This document shows, piece by piece, positions 1 to 8,281 of a stretch of 64,000 nt of DNA. Source of the stretch: Nocardia niigatensis NBRC 100131 (GTDB lineage: Bacteria > Actinomycetota > Actinomycetes > Mycobacteriales > Mycobacteriaceae); assembly GCF_000308655.1 (NCBI RefSeq), contig NZ_BAGC01000038.1, positions 1 to 64,000 of the forward strand. Reading direction: 5' to 3'. The position numbers were made by a program, and so were the translations under genes. Every line of letters starts with the position of its first letter. The stretch's first letter is position 1. The notes below the pieces were generated by a model. It saw only the letters and a list, made by a program, of their open reading frames with translations, did no database searches and was not told where the DNA came from.

Positions 1-1
1 G

Positions 2-58
2 GTGTACGCCATCGGCCTGTGGAGGCCGGTGAACAGTTCGACCCTTTCGTATACGTAG
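2..58 (+). CDS. possible 3' end of an upstream gene
   Basis: An open frame enters from the left edge and stops at TAG (56-58), six bases before a strong hairpin. The other two forward frames do not end this neatly. Only 18 codons are visible, so no function can be proposed. The main support is the position just ahead of a terminator. Confidence 0.25.
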   Translation: MYAIGLWRPVNSSTLSYT

Positions 59-63
59 ATCCC

Positions 64-91
64 AGGCCCCGGCGCACCCGCGCCGGGGCCT
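64..91 (+). terminator. GC-rich hairpin terminator
   Basis: A perfect 12-bp inverted repeat (64-75 and 80-91) with a 4-base ACCC loop, followed by a modest T-containing stretch. It lies between the end of the leftmost frame and the MerR gene, so it probably ends the upstream transcript. Confidence 0.65.
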
Positions 92-122
92 CCCGTCATT
101 TCAATAATCATTGAGAGGTGCT

Positions 123-488
123 GTGCAGCAACCGGATACAACTCCCACCCCTGGTACAGGTGGGACAGACAGACTCGATGACGAGGATTTCCCCGCCTAC
201 AGCATGGGCCGTGCGGCGGAGATCCTCGGCGTCACCCAGGCGTTCCTGCGCACCCTCGACGCCGCACGCCTGCTGACCCCGCAACGCTCGGCGGGCGGGC
301 ATCGCCGCTACTCGCGCTACCAGCTGCGGATCGCCGCGCGTGTGCGCGAGCTGATCGACGCCGGCAATTCCCTGGAAGGGGCGTGCCGGATCGTGATCCT
401 CGAAGATCAGCTCGCCGAGGCCCAGGCCCTCAACACCACCCTGCAACACGCCCTCGACAAGCACGAAGCACCGGACTCGGGGCACTGA
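123..488 (+). CDS. MerR-family transcriptional regulator
   Basis: A small MerR-type DNA-binding protein of about 121 aa. The N-terminal third is a disordered Thr/Pro/Asp-rich leader. The winged helix follows (SMGRAAEILGVTQAFLRTLD), then the MerR wing signature SAGGHRRYSRYQL, then a helical tail with EDQLAEAQALNTTLQHAL that looks like a short coiled-coil dimerisation helix. No metal-binding cysteines or ligand domain are present, so it is a short MerR/HspR-like type. I prefer GTG at 123 because GAGAGG lies just upstream; an in-frame TTG at 111 is the alternative. Its target cannot be read from context, since the next 300 bases are decayed DNA. Confidence 0.85.
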   Translation: MQQPDTTPTPGTGGTDRLDDEDFPAYSMGRAAEILGVTQAFLRTLDAARLLTPQRSAGGHRRYSRYQLRIAARVRELIDAGNSLEGACRIVILEDQLAEAQALNTTLQHALDKHEAPDSGH

Positions 489-519
489 TCCACACCCCCA
501 CGACTGCGGCAGTCACCAC

Positions 520-745
520 GGGGCGACCGCCCAGCGCCCTGCAGTCCGGGTCGTGCAGATCGAGCGCGCTCCGGTGCTCGCCGCGGGCGTGCCGGGGTCG
601 CCGCGCACACACGCTCGACTTCGACGGGGTTGTCGCACACCACCTTCCAGAAGCCCACCAGCAGCCCGTCGAGGTCGTTGGCGATCTCCGTGCGCACTGA
701 TGGTTCGGCCAGCGGGACCGCCAGGCTGCCGGCGCAGCGTCTCGA
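520..745 (-). pseudogene. remnant of a D12-class (Dam-like) DNA adenine methylase
   Basis: The reverse strand at about 742-593 encodes a stretch with NDLDGLLVGFWKVV and a following TP, typical of the region after the N-terminal glycine motif in D12-class adenine methyltransferases found on phages and mobile elements. The continuation (HARGEHRSALDL) lies in another frame, so there is a frameshift near 600. The catalytic DPPY region and most of the protein are absent. It fills the gap between the MerR gene and the Tn3 remnant and marks mobile-element debris. The family call is by eye. Confidence 0.5.
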
Positions 746-792
746 CGGAGCAGGCCCCGGAATCCTGAAGCTGGCCCCAGCCCCCAAAGTAG

Positions 793-1377
793 CTTCGCGC
801 TCAGCGTGATTCGTTGGGACCGGTGCTGACCCGCCCGATCCGTTGGGATCTCATCGCGCAGCAGTACGACCAGATGGTCAAGTACGCGACCGCGCTGCGG
901 CTGGGTACCGCCGAGAGCGAGTCGATCCTGCGGAGGTTCACCCGCGGCGAGCCGAAGCACCCCACCTACCAGGCATTGGAAGAGCTGGGGCGGGCAGCGC
1001 GCACGGTCTTCGCCTGCGACTATCTGGCATCGGAGGAACTCAGACGCGAGATCAACAGCGGGTTGCAGGTGGTGGAGAACTGGAACTCCGCCGACACCGT
1101 CGTGTTCTACGGAAAGGATTCCCAGCTCACCGGCGCCGACCGCGAGCACGCCGAGGTGTCGATGCTCGCCTTGCATCTGCTGCAATCGGCGATGGCGCAC
1201 ATCAATACCCTTCTGCTGCAAGCCGTCCTGGAAGACACGCAGTTCCACGATCTGGTCGGCGACACCGAACGCCGCGCCCTGAGCCCGTTGTTCTGGTCCA
1301 ACATCAACCCTTACGGCCGATTCCGGCTCGACATGACCACCAGCCTGGACCTGTCCCGGGAACGAGTCTCAGGCTGA
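793..1377 (+). pseudogene. C-terminal fragment of a Tn3-family transposase (tnpA)
   Basis: About 195 codons match the end of Tn3-family DDE transposases: [72 protein letters not shown] and the terminal [12 protein letters not shown]. Full TnpA is close to 1000 aa, so four fifths are missing, and the frame is cut by TAG at 790-792. No 38-bp Tn3 inverted repeat was found near the end. It is an inactive relic beside the methylase remnant. Confidence 0.85.
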
Positions 1378-1465
1378 GGTCAGGTTCCGCAACCAGGTGA
1401 CCTGGTCGTAGTCATGCGCCCGTCGCACAGCGAGAACATCGGCTACTTCGGCGTACTCGAGACAC

Positions 1466-2293
1466 TCATTTCGCGATGGTGGCCAGGGTGTTGGACAGCC
1501 ACCGGGCGAGTGGTGGAGCCAGTCGCGACAGCGCGTACATCAGGTGCGCCTCCGGGGTGATCGGCGCGACCGCTTTGCCGCGGTCGATGGCCTCGAGGAT
1601 GTTGGCCGCCGCGCGTTCGGCGGTGTATCCGCGTTTGGCGTAGCTGCTGGTTGTCTTCGCTCGCCGCGCGTCGGCGTTGCCGCCGCGGTAGGCGCTGGTG
1701 TGGGTGATGGCGGTGTTGACGATGCCCGGACACACTGTGGTGACCGTGACGCCGTGGGGTCGCAGTTCCATGCGCAGTGCCTCGGACATGCCGAAGACGG
1801 CGAACTTCGAGGCGCTGTAGGCGCCCAGTTGCGGGTTGGCGAGCACGCCCGCCGCGGAGGAGAGGTTGACGACGTGCCCGTTGCCGCGCCTGATCATGTC
1901 CGGTACGAACGCGGAGACACCGTGCACGACGCCCAGGACGTTGACCTCGAGAAGCCGGTCCCAGTCGCCGAGGGTGGTGTCCATGATGCCGCCGATGACC
2001 GCGATGCCGGCGTTGTTGATCAGCACATCCGAGGTGCCGAGTGCGGCCGTTGTGGCCTTGGCGAAAGCGGTCACCTGTTCGGCGTCGGCCACGTTCACCG
2101 GCTGGGCGTGCACCTCGGTGGCGCCGGCGGCGCGGGCGTCGGCGACCGTCTGGTCGAGCCCCTCGGGGTTGAGGTCGCACAGGGCCAGTCGTGCGCCTCG
2201 GCGAGCGCATTGCAGCGCGAGTTCGCGGCCGATGCCGCTGCCGGCGCCGGTGACGACCACAACCCGACCGGTGAGGTCTCTTGTCTTCATCAA
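1466..2293 (-). CDS. SDR-family NAD(P)-dependent oxidoreductase
   Basis: Classical short-chain dehydrogenase of 275 aa. The cofactor motif TGAGSGIG is at residues 15-22, NNAG near 93-96, the catalytic Ser near 145, and YSASK with catalytic Tyr159 and Lys163. The C-terminal extension after residue 240 carries a hydrophobic segment (LARWLSNTLATI) that could form a membrane-associated helix, as in several lipid-acting SDRs. It is the last gene of a four-gene reverse-strand cluster with a hydrolase, a DUF1330 protein and a cupin, facing an AraC regulator. The substrate is unknown; oxidation or reduction of an alcohol/ketone in a catabolic route is likely. Confidence 0.88.
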   Translation of the reverse strand: MMKTRDLTGRVVVVTGAGSGIGRELALQCARRGARLALCDLNPEGLDQTVADARAAGATEVHAQPVNVADAEQVTAFAKATTAALGTSDVLINNAGIAVIGGIMDTTLGDWDRLLEVNVLGVVHGVSAFVPDMIRRGNGHVVNLSSAAGVLANPQLGAYSASKFAVFGMSEALRMELRPHGVTVTTVCPGIVNTAITHTSAYRGGNADARRAKTTSSYAKRGYTAERAAANILEAIDRGKAVAPITPEAHLMYALSRLAPPLARWLSNTLATIAK

Positions 2294-2324
2294 AGTGTCT
2301 TTCGTGAGGAGATCGGCCTTCGCG

Positions 2325-3191
2325 TCAGGCCGGTGCTGTGGTTGGGGTGATGTGTCCGCGCAGGTAGGGCACGACGAGTTCGGTGACTCGTTCGGGCTGT
2401 TCGATCCACACCCAGTGGCCTGCGCCGGGGATGGTGTGTATTCGAGCGGACGGGAAAGGGGTCTGCTGTAGCGAGGCCTGCACGGTGGGGATGTAGGCGT
2501 CGGCGGTTCCCCAGACGACCAGGCACGGAAGGTCGGCCGGGCGCAGTGTCTCAGCCAGGCGGTTCATCGACTCCTGGGTGGTCGAGCGGTACAGCCGCAG
2601 TACCGCCCGTTTGGTGCCCCACGCCCGGATGTGTCCAGCGATCTCGGCCGCGCTGCGCCTGTCGAGGCCGGGGTTGTCGTGGGCGATCAGCGCACGGGCC
2701 AGCGGTGGCGCGGCGAGCCGCATGAACAACTCACCCAGTACCGGGGTGCGCCACACCCGTGCCGCGCGGTGCCAGCGGTAGTCGAGCAGGACCCCGGTGT
2801 TGATCAAGGTGAGGCTCGCGATGCGGTCGGGGTGGGCGGCGGCGTAGGTCAGCGCCCAGGGGCCGCCGAAGTCGTGCGCCACCAGATGGACCCGCTTGAT
2901 GCCTAGCACGTCGATCACCCCGGCCAGATGGCGGGCATAGCCGGCGACGGTGTAGTCCTGGTCGGGGCGTTTCTCCGCGCCACCGAAGCCGGGCATGTCC
3001 GGGGCGACGACGCGCGCGAACTCGCTGACCGGCGCCATCAGCGCCAGCCAGTCCCGGCCCGCGCCCGGGTTTCCGTGGACGAACACAACGGCCTCGGCCT
3101 GATCGGCGGCGGGCCCACCGATCAGCACCGGCGAGCGAACATCGCCGGCGACGATCTGTCGGCGTTGCAGATCGGCGACCGAGCCAGCCAT
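2325..3191 (-). CDS. alpha/beta hydrolase, epoxide-hydrolase/dehalogenase-like
   Basis: 288-aa alpha/beta hydrolase. The oxyanion loop HGNPG is at about 39-43 and the nucleophile elbow AHDFGG places Asp107 as nucleophile, the arrangement of epoxide hydrolases and haloalkane dehalogenases rather than Ser esterases. The late His is in GAGHWV. The frame is open 52 codons further upstream, but ATG at 3191 shares one base with the stop of the DUF1330 gene (TGATG), so translational coupling fixes the start. It belongs to the AraC-flanked catabolic cluster. The substrate is not known. Confidence 0.85.
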   Translation of the reverse strand: MAGSVADLQRRQIVAGDVRSPVLIGGPAADQAEAVVFVHGNPGAGRDWLALMAPVSEFARVVAPDMPGFGGAEKRPDQDYTVAGYARHLAGVIDVLGIKRVHLVAHDFGGPWALTYAAAHPDRIASLTLINTGVLLDYRWHRAARVWRTPVLGELFMRLAAPPLARALIAHDNPGLDRRSAAEIAGHIRAWGTKRAVLRLYRSTTQESMNRLAETLRPADLPCLVVWGTADAYIPTVQASLQQTPFPSARIHTIPGAGHWVWIEQPERVTELVVPYLRGHITPTTAPA

Positions 3192-3589
3192 CAGAACTGC
3201 ACCGGCCACGGGTCGGTCGCGATGAGGCCGGAGGTCTGCAGCGCCGCGGTGCGGTGCACGGCGATCGCCTGATAGCCGGGATCGAGCACCATCTCGAGGA
3301 ACTTCGCCCGCGACGGGTAGGCCACGATGAGGATCATGTCCCACCACGGCGTGTCCTCGCCGCCGATGACGACCTGGGCGGCATCGCCCGCGTAGACGAC
3401 CGTGGCGCCGACCCGGTCCAGATGGGGCTGCACTTCCGCGCCGTATCGCTGGTAGCTGTCCCGCCCGCCGACGTCGTTGAACGCGAGCAGGTTCACCATC
3501 ACCACCGGCGTATCGCTGTCGTGGGCGGCGGCGACGAACGTCTGCACCTGCTGCTCGGTCGGATCGATGTGGCGTGCTGTCGTGGTCAT
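3191..3589 (-). CDS. DUF1330-family protein
   Basis: 132-aa protein of the DUF1330 dimeric alpha-beta-barrel fold, recognisable from PVVMVNLLAFND, a middle YAGDAAQVVIGGED segment and the late WDMILIVAYPSRAKFLEM strand. Family members are small cytoplasmic proteins linked to catabolic gene clusters, mostly without an assigned reaction. ATG at 3589 has an AAGGAAA ribosome site. The stop overlaps the start of the downstream hydrolase by one base, so both are made from one message. Confidence 0.8.
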   Translation of the reverse strand: MTTTARHIDPTEQQVQTFVAAAHDSDTPVVMVNLLAFNDVGGRDSYQRYGAEVQPHLDRVGATVVYAGDAAQVVIGGEDTPWWDMILIVAYPSRAKFLEMVLDPGYQAIAVHRTAALQTSGLIATDPWPVQF

Positions 3590-3659
3590 GAGTTTCCTTA
3601 CAGATGTGATCGCGTCTGGGATCGTCGACGCGCAGAGAAAGGGGACTCGATCGGGGGTT

Positions 3660-4220
3660 TCAGGACTCGCGCGCCATGTACCCGGCCGCGCCGCCGCCGA
3701 GGTAGTCGACCGGGCCGAGGCCCTGAGCAGCCGCCAGCTGGTCGGTGAGGTACCGGATGGTGACAGCGTCGAGGATGGAGTGGAAGCCGCCGTCCTCGCT
3801 GAAGTTGACGTTGGCGCCCTCGACTCGGATGAACAGCGTGGTGTCCTCGGTGTTGGTCTCGGGGCAGACGAAGGTGTGCACGGACCCGGCCGGCTCGTAC
3901 AGATACGAGCCTGCGGTCTGCATCTGGTCGGGGTACTCGAGGTAATGCCAGCTGCCCGAGAGCGTGTACGCCTCCGCGACACCGGTGTGATAGTGCAACG
4001 GCACCTTCGAACCCGGGCTGAAGGTCGCCAGCACCACCCACACACCGGCCTCGAGGTCCAGCCGCAGGGGCTTGAAGTGCACCCCCGGGCCGAGGGAGTC
4101 ATGGATCAGCGGGATGTTGCGTTCGTTGACCGTCAGCAGCTCGCCCTGTGGCAACGCGACACACGGCAGCGCAGCTCCGGAACTGGTCTTCACTGGAACA
4201 GGGTTGGTCTTCAAGGTCAT
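3660..4220 (-). CDS. cupin protein, 2,4'-dihydroxyacetophenone dioxygenase-like
   Basis: 186-aa single-domain cupin. Metal ligands are visible in the first motif (PLHYHTGVAEAYTLSG: two His and one Glu) and a His in the second (PAGSVHTFVCPE). The spacing resembles 2,4'-dihydroxyacetophenone dioxygenases, which cleave a C-C bond next to an aromatic ketone. ATG at 4220 is favoured over an upstream in-frame ATG because GGAAGGAACC lies just before it. It is the first gene of the reverse-strand cluster, so with the hydrolase and SDR it probably forms an aryl-ketone or related catabolic route controlled by the divergent AraC protein. The exact substrate is inferred. Confidence 0.75.
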   Translation of the reverse strand: MTLKTNPVPVKTSSGAALPCVALPQGELLTVNERNIPLIHDSLGPGVHFKPLRLDLEAGVWVVLATFSPGSKVPLHYHTGVAEAYTLSGSWHYLEYPDQMQTAGSYLYEPAGSVHTFVCPETNTEDTTLFIRVEGANVNFSEDGGFHSILDAVTIRYLTDQLAAAQGLGPVDYLGGGAAGYMARES

Positions 4221-4349
4221 CGGGTCTGGTTCCTTCCGCGGGAGCGACCGTCGGCCCTGCCGGCGGCGCGTCATCAACAACGCTCATGATTGGTGACCCA
4301 CACCACATAGGTCTTGACAGCAGGGGACGAAGATTTAACCGTTGAGGAC

Positions 4350-5378
4350 ATGTCTGTGATCCGCGGCACAGCGTTGTCCGGGTACTGCCCACTGGTTGCC
4401 GAGTTGGGCGCCGACCCCGCCGAACTCTTGCGCGGCGCCGGCATCAGAACCGAGGACGTCGGCAACGGCGAGACGTTCCTGCCGTTCCGGCGTGTCGTGC
4501 ACGCCGTAGAGATCGCGGCGGCGCGGCTCGGCGTGCCCGACTTCGGCCGGCGGCTGGCGCAAAGGCAGGGCATCGAGATCCTCGGGCCGGTCGGTGTCGC
4601 CGCACGGACTGCGGGCAGCGTGTCGGACGCCTTCGCCGTGTTCGACACGTATGTGGCTGCCTACAGTCCCGCGATCGTCACCCACATCGCGCCCTTCGAC
4701 GACGATCCGGCGCGTTCGTTGTTCGAGTTCCGCATCCTCGTCGACGACCTCCCGCCGCATCCGCAGGTCATCGAACTGGCCCTCGGCACGGTGCTGCGGG
4801 TACTGCGGTTTATGCTTGGCGCGGCCTACACGCCGCTGGCGGTGCGCCTGCCACACGACCCACTCACCACGCCGGACACGTACCTGCAATACTTCGGCGC
4901 CACACCGTATTTCGCGCAACGATCGGCCGGATTCACCATCGCGACCGCAGACCTCGCCCGCCCGCTGGCACGTGACGAACTCGCCCACCAGGCGGTGGTG
5001 CGATACCTCGATATGATCGTCGGCGGCCGCGAACCGGGGGTGACAGGATCGGTCCGCGAGATCGTCCGCCAACTCCTGCCCACCGGCACCGTGCCCCTGG
5101 AACTGATCGCGGGACAGTTCGCGCTGCATCCCAAAGCATTGCAGCGCCGCCTCGTCGCAGAGGGCACCACCTACGCCACACTCGTCGACACAGTCAGACG
5201 AGAGACCGCCGAACGCTATCTGCGCGATACCGACATCAGCCTCACCCACCTGACCAGGGAACTCGGATACACCGAACAGAGCGCGCTCAGCCGGGCCTGC
5301 CGACGCTGGTTCGGCCAGGGCCCGGCAGCGCACCGCCGGACACTGCGCACACCCTCACCCCCAGTCGACCTGACATGA
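4350..5378 (+). CDS. AraC-family transcriptional regulator
   Basis: 342-aa regulator with the AraC-type ligand-binding domain (residues 1-200) and a C-terminal double helix-turn-helix (about 245-330), including FALHPKALQRRLVAEGTTY and the second signature LTRELGYTEQSALSRACRRW. It is divergent from the cupin-DUF1330-hydrolase-SDR cluster across a 129-bp gap and is its likely activator. I start it at ATG 4350, preceded by GAGG; a TTG at 4314 would add 12 residues. The inducer is unknown, plausibly the catabolic substrate. Confidence 0.88.
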   Translation: MSVIRGTALSGYCPLVAELGADPAELLRGAGIRTEDVGNGETFLPFRRVVHAVEIAAARLGVPDFGRRLAQRQGIEILGPVGVAARTAGSVSDAFAVFDTYVAAYSPAIVTHIAPFDDDPARSLFEFRILVDDLPPHPQVIELALGTVLRVLRFMLGAAYTPLAVRLPHDPLTTPDTYLQYFGATPYFAQRSAGFTIATADLARPLARDELAHQAVVRYLDMIVGGREPGVTGSVREIVRQLLPTGTVPLELIAGQFALHPKALQRRLVAEGTTYATLVDTVRRETAERYLRDTDISLTHLTRELGYTEQSALSRACRRWFGQGPAAHRRTLRTPSPPVDLT

Positions 5379-5596
5379 ACTACGCTGACTAGCCACCGAA
5401 CCCCCGAGGGGGCGCGGTCCGCGGAATGGTGGAAGAGGCGTAGCCCAGAACCCAGGCCCGCACATACCCGCTGGACACCTCCTGCGCTCGGGTTCTGGCT
5501 GCTCAGGGCCACGGTGAAAGACAAAAGGCCTGACGCCTTTCCGGGCTGTTGCGGAAGTTAACGGCCAGAATGCAAGACCTCCGATGGTTTTAAGGG
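5379..5596. other. non-coding spacer with a weak hairpin
   Basis: No gene is visible. A short inverted repeat AAAGGC/GCCTTT (5524-5540) with a 5-base loop could act as a weak terminator after the AraC gene. The rest separates it from the IS110 relic. Confidence 0.4.
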
Positions 5597-6088
5597 TCAA
5601 GCCGCTGCGCGTGTCAGCGGTGTGTCGGTGGATGGTCCGAAGGCTTTGATCGGGTCGTAGGGCTGGCCGGATAAGAGGCGGTGGTGCAGTTGTCCGAGCA
5701 TTTTGTCGAACAGATGCCGTAGTGCGGCTGTGTGTCGGCTTCCGGCGGCGCGGCGGCGTTGGTAGTGCTGGCGGGCGGGGCCTTGGTTGAGCGGAGCGCG
5801 CAGGCCTTCGATGATCTCGGCGGCCGATGCCTCGATTCCGCGCTGTCGTCCAACTCGGCGAAGCGCGGCAGCGACGCGGGTTTTGGTGAGCTTCAACGCA
5901 TCTGCGGGAGTCGGGGCGAGTATCAGGATCTCGCGGGTTTCAGGGCGGGCGAGGTTGGTGGCCGACTTCCTTGCGAAGGTCGCCAGGAATCCCGGGTAGT
6001 ACTCGCGCAGCAGCGAACGCAGCTCGTTGCCGGCTTTGGTGCGCCGCCAGACCGCGTCCTGCTGAGCGCGCGCCACCACCGCGATGGA
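5597..6088 (-). mobile_element. IS110-family transposase relic with internal deletion
   Basis: The reverse strand encodes VVARAQQDAVWRRTKAGNE, LRSLLREYYPGFLATFA and LILAPTPADALKLTK from the middle of IS110 transposases. After EGLRAPLNQ it jumps directly to the C-terminal block RRRAAGSRHTAALRHLFDKM and ends at AFGPSTDTP. The N-terminal DEDD catalytic domain and about 140 residues of the Transposase_20 region carrying the conserved serine are missing. The element cannot encode active transposase. Confidence 0.8.
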
Positions 6089-6402
6089 CCGACCGTCACA
6101 CGACTCTGACCTTCGTCGAGCGGGAATGCGGATATGCCGTCGCGCGTGCATCTGCCGGCCACAGCGAGCCGGGCGGAGCCGCTGGAGCGACCTACACCTA
6201 CGTCCGCGCCTCGCTACCGGAGGTGGCACGGGCACTGTCACTCCTCACCAGTGAGCCACACCCCCTTGCTTCGAGCACCCCTGCAGCGATCGGTCCGGAA
6301 CCCCTGTGCGGCCCGGGATCACGACCGGTATCGTGTGACGGCATCAACCCCAATTCGGGGCAGATTCGACCCAACCATGTGACTGACGTAACGTGCCGTC
6401 AC
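6089..6402. other. intergenic region upstream of the SDR
   Basis: 314 bases without a convincing gene. Frames here are shadows or flanks of the IS110 relic. The last 40 bases before the SDR start must hold its promoter, but no clear -35/-10 pair or strong ribosome site stands out. Confidence 0.4.
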
Positions 6403-7167
6403 ATGAGTGATGACTTGACTGGTAAGAGCGCGCTGGTCACCGGGGCCAGCCGGGGTATCGGGTTTGCGGTGGCGGCCGAGCTGTTGGGGCGGGGCGCCAA
6501 TGTGGTGATCTCGGCGCGGAAGCCGGAGCCGCTGGAGGCGGCCGCGGAGGAGCTGCGGGCGCTGGGGCATCCGGGCAAGGTCGTCGCGGTGGCCGGGAAT
6601 GCGGGGGATGCGGCGGCTCGGGCCGAGCAGGTCGCTACCGCGGTGGCGCAGTTCGGGTCGCTCGATGTGCTGATCAACAATACCGGGATCAATCCGGTGT
6701 ACGGGTCGCTCATGGACGCCGACCTCGAGGCCGTGCGGAAGATCTTCGACGTGAATGTCGTTGCGGCGCTGGGGTATGTGCAGGAGGCCTACAAGGCGTG
6801 GATGGGTGAGCACGGTGGCGCGGTGGTGAACGTGGCGAGCGTGGCGGGGCTGCGGTCGACGGGAGTCATCGCCGCGTACGGGGCTTCGAAGGCGGCGCTC
6901 ATCCGGCTCACCGAGGAGCTGTCGTGGCAGCTGGGTCCGAAGATCCGGGTGAACGCGGTGGCGCCCGGCGTCATCAAGACCAAGTTCGCGGACGCGCTGT
7001 ACTCGGCCGACGAGGAGGCCGCGGCGGGCGTGTACCCGATGAAGCGGCTCGGGTCGCCGGAGGATGTGGCGGCGCTGATCGGGTTCCTGGCCTCGGACGA
7101 GTCCTCGTGGATCACCGGCACGACCGTGCGGGTCGACGGCGGCCTGCTGGCCACGGGCGGCATCTGA
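6403..7167 (+). CDS. SDR-family oxidoreductase
   Basis: 254-aa classical SDR. TGASRGIG is at residues 13-20, an NNTG variant of the NNAG motif near 92-95, Ser146, and YGASK with Tyr159 and Lys163. The end RVDGGLLATGGI is typical of FabG-like tetrameric members. The reading frame runs far upstream, but ATG 6403 gives the family's normal length. It is a single gene ending at a hairpin terminator that faces the next gene. The substrate is unknown; a 3-oxoacyl or alcohol substrate would fit. Confidence 0.88.
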   Translation: MSDDLTGKSALVTGASRGIGFAVAAELLGRGANVVISARKPEPLEAAAEELRALGHPGKVVAVAGNAGDAAARAEQVATAVAQFGSLDVLINNTGINPVYGSLMDADLEAVRKIFDVNVVAALGYVQEAYKAWMGEHGGAVVNVASVAGLRSTGVIAAYGASKAALIRLTEELSWQLGPKIRVNAVAPGVIKTKFADALYSADEEAAAGVYPMKRLGSPEDVAALIGFLASDESSWITGTTVRVDGGLLATGGI

Positions 7168-7188
7168 CCCCGGGCGGACCGAAAGCTC

Positions 7189-7219
7189 GCGCCCGGCACC
7201 AGGAGTGAGTGCCGGGCGC
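7189..7219. terminator. bidirectional hairpin terminator
   Basis: Perfect 11-bp stem (7189-7199 / 7209-7219) with a 9-base loop between convergent genes, well placed to end both transcripts. Confidence 0.7.
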
Positions 7220-7235
7220 GGAACCGCGGGCGCGC

Positions 7236-8192
7236 TCAGCGGAAGAGCAGCGCGCCCAGGGTGTCGCTGTGGCGGTACTTCAGGTACTTCTTCACCGTCT
7301 CCTCGTCGACGGACGGGGTCGCGGTGGCGACGGTGATGACCAGGAAGGTGCCCTGGCTGCCGTCCCGCCACTTTCCGGTCTCGAAGTCGTTGATATAGCT
7401 GCCCTCCGGGAGCACCACATCCTTGTCGTCGAACTGGCCGTCGGCGCCGGAAGCCTTGTCCGCGCTGGACATGGTGAGCACCAGCTGGGTGAGCATGAGT
7501 GCGCCGTTCTCCGCCTTCCACGCCATCTCGGAGGCGCGCTTGCACCCGAGGCCGGTCAGCTTGCCCGCTTCCTCGATGTCGGCGCACGAGTTGTAATCGC
7601 GGCCGGACACATAGGTGGCCTGGAGCGCGACATCGCCCAGTTTGAAGTTCCAGTCCTGGCTGTACTCGGTGTAGCTGAACGATTTGCCGCCGGGCGCGGA
7701 CTTGGTGGTGGTCGGCGCGCTGCGAGTGGTCGTCGGCGTGCTGGTGGTGACCGTCGTGGTGGTGGTCGTGGTGGTCGCGTCGGCCTGCGCGGTGTCGTCG
7801 CTCTTGGACACGAGGACGATCGCGCCGATCGCGACCGCGAGCACCACGACCACGCCGAGCACCACGCCGATGATCAACCCGGTGTTCGACTTCGGCGGCT
7901 GCGGCGGCGGGAAGCCCGGCTGCTGTGGAAAGCCCGGGTTCGGCTGGAACGCCGGCTGCTGCGAGAACCCCGGCTGCTGGGCGAAACCCCCGTCCTGCGG
8001 ATACCCCTGCTGCTGCGGATATCCCTGCTGCCCAATCCAATTCGTCTGCGTGGGCTCCCAGCCCGACTGCGGCGCCTGCTGCTGGCCCCCGGCCTGCTGA
8101 GCGGGGTGGTCCCACCATGCCGGATCCGAGTCCTGCGGCGGCTGCCCGTGGGCATTGGGATCGCCGCCGAATCCGGCGGGTGGATACGTCAT
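7236..8192 (-). CDS. Pro/Gln/Gly-rich single-pass membrane protein
   Basis: 318-aa protein with three parts. Residues 1-105 are a low-complexity cytoplasmic region with many GYPQQ/GFSQQP-like repeats. Next is one transmembrane helix (GLIIGVVLGVVVVLAVAIGA), then a Thr-rich linker with runs of TTT. The C-terminal 140 residues form an extracytoplasmic domain with a conserved-looking Cys pair (SCADIEE and GLGCKRASE). ATG 8192 has an AAAGGTGAG site. This architecture is common in Nocardia and mycobacterial envelope proteins of unknown role. It may sense or bind something outside the membrane, but no catalytic motif is seen. Confidence 0.8.
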   Translation of the reverse strand: MTYPPAGFGGDPNAHGQPPQDSDPAWWDHPAQQAGGQQQAPQSGWEPTQTNWIGQQGYPQQQGYPQDGGFAQQPGFSQQPAFQPNPGFPQQPGFPPPQPPKSNTGLIIGVVLGVVVVLAVAIGAIVLVSKSDDTAQADATTTTTTTTVTTSTPTTTRSAPTTTKSAPGGKSFSYTEYSQDWNFKLGDVALQATYVSGRDYNSCADIEEAGKLTGLGCKRASEMAWKAENGALMLTQLVLTMSSADKASGADGQFDDKDVVLPEGSYINDFETGKWRDGSQGTFLVITVATATPSVDEETVKKYLKYRHSDTLGALLFR

Positions 8193-8281
8193 CTGCTCAC
8201 CTTTCGCGGCCTGCCCGAGCCCTCCCCGGCCCGGCAATCATTCCCGAAGAGTATGCGGGCGACACGGCATGATCCAATCAC

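Noticed and set aside
4314..4340. TTGACA as a -35 element before the AraC gene
   Set aside because: No acceptable -10 at 16-18 bases, and the start codon would be only about 10 bases after it.
7684..7790. Repetitive GTGGTG/GTCGTG tract as a simple repeat or phase-variable element
   Set aside because: On the reverse strand it encodes the Thr-rich linker of a membrane protein in frame; the codon repeats follow from amino-acid composition.
7870..8120. Tandem repeat array resembling a CRISPR or VNTR
   Set aside because: The repeats are degenerate Gln/Gly/Pro codons of the membrane protein N-terminus, without constant spacers.
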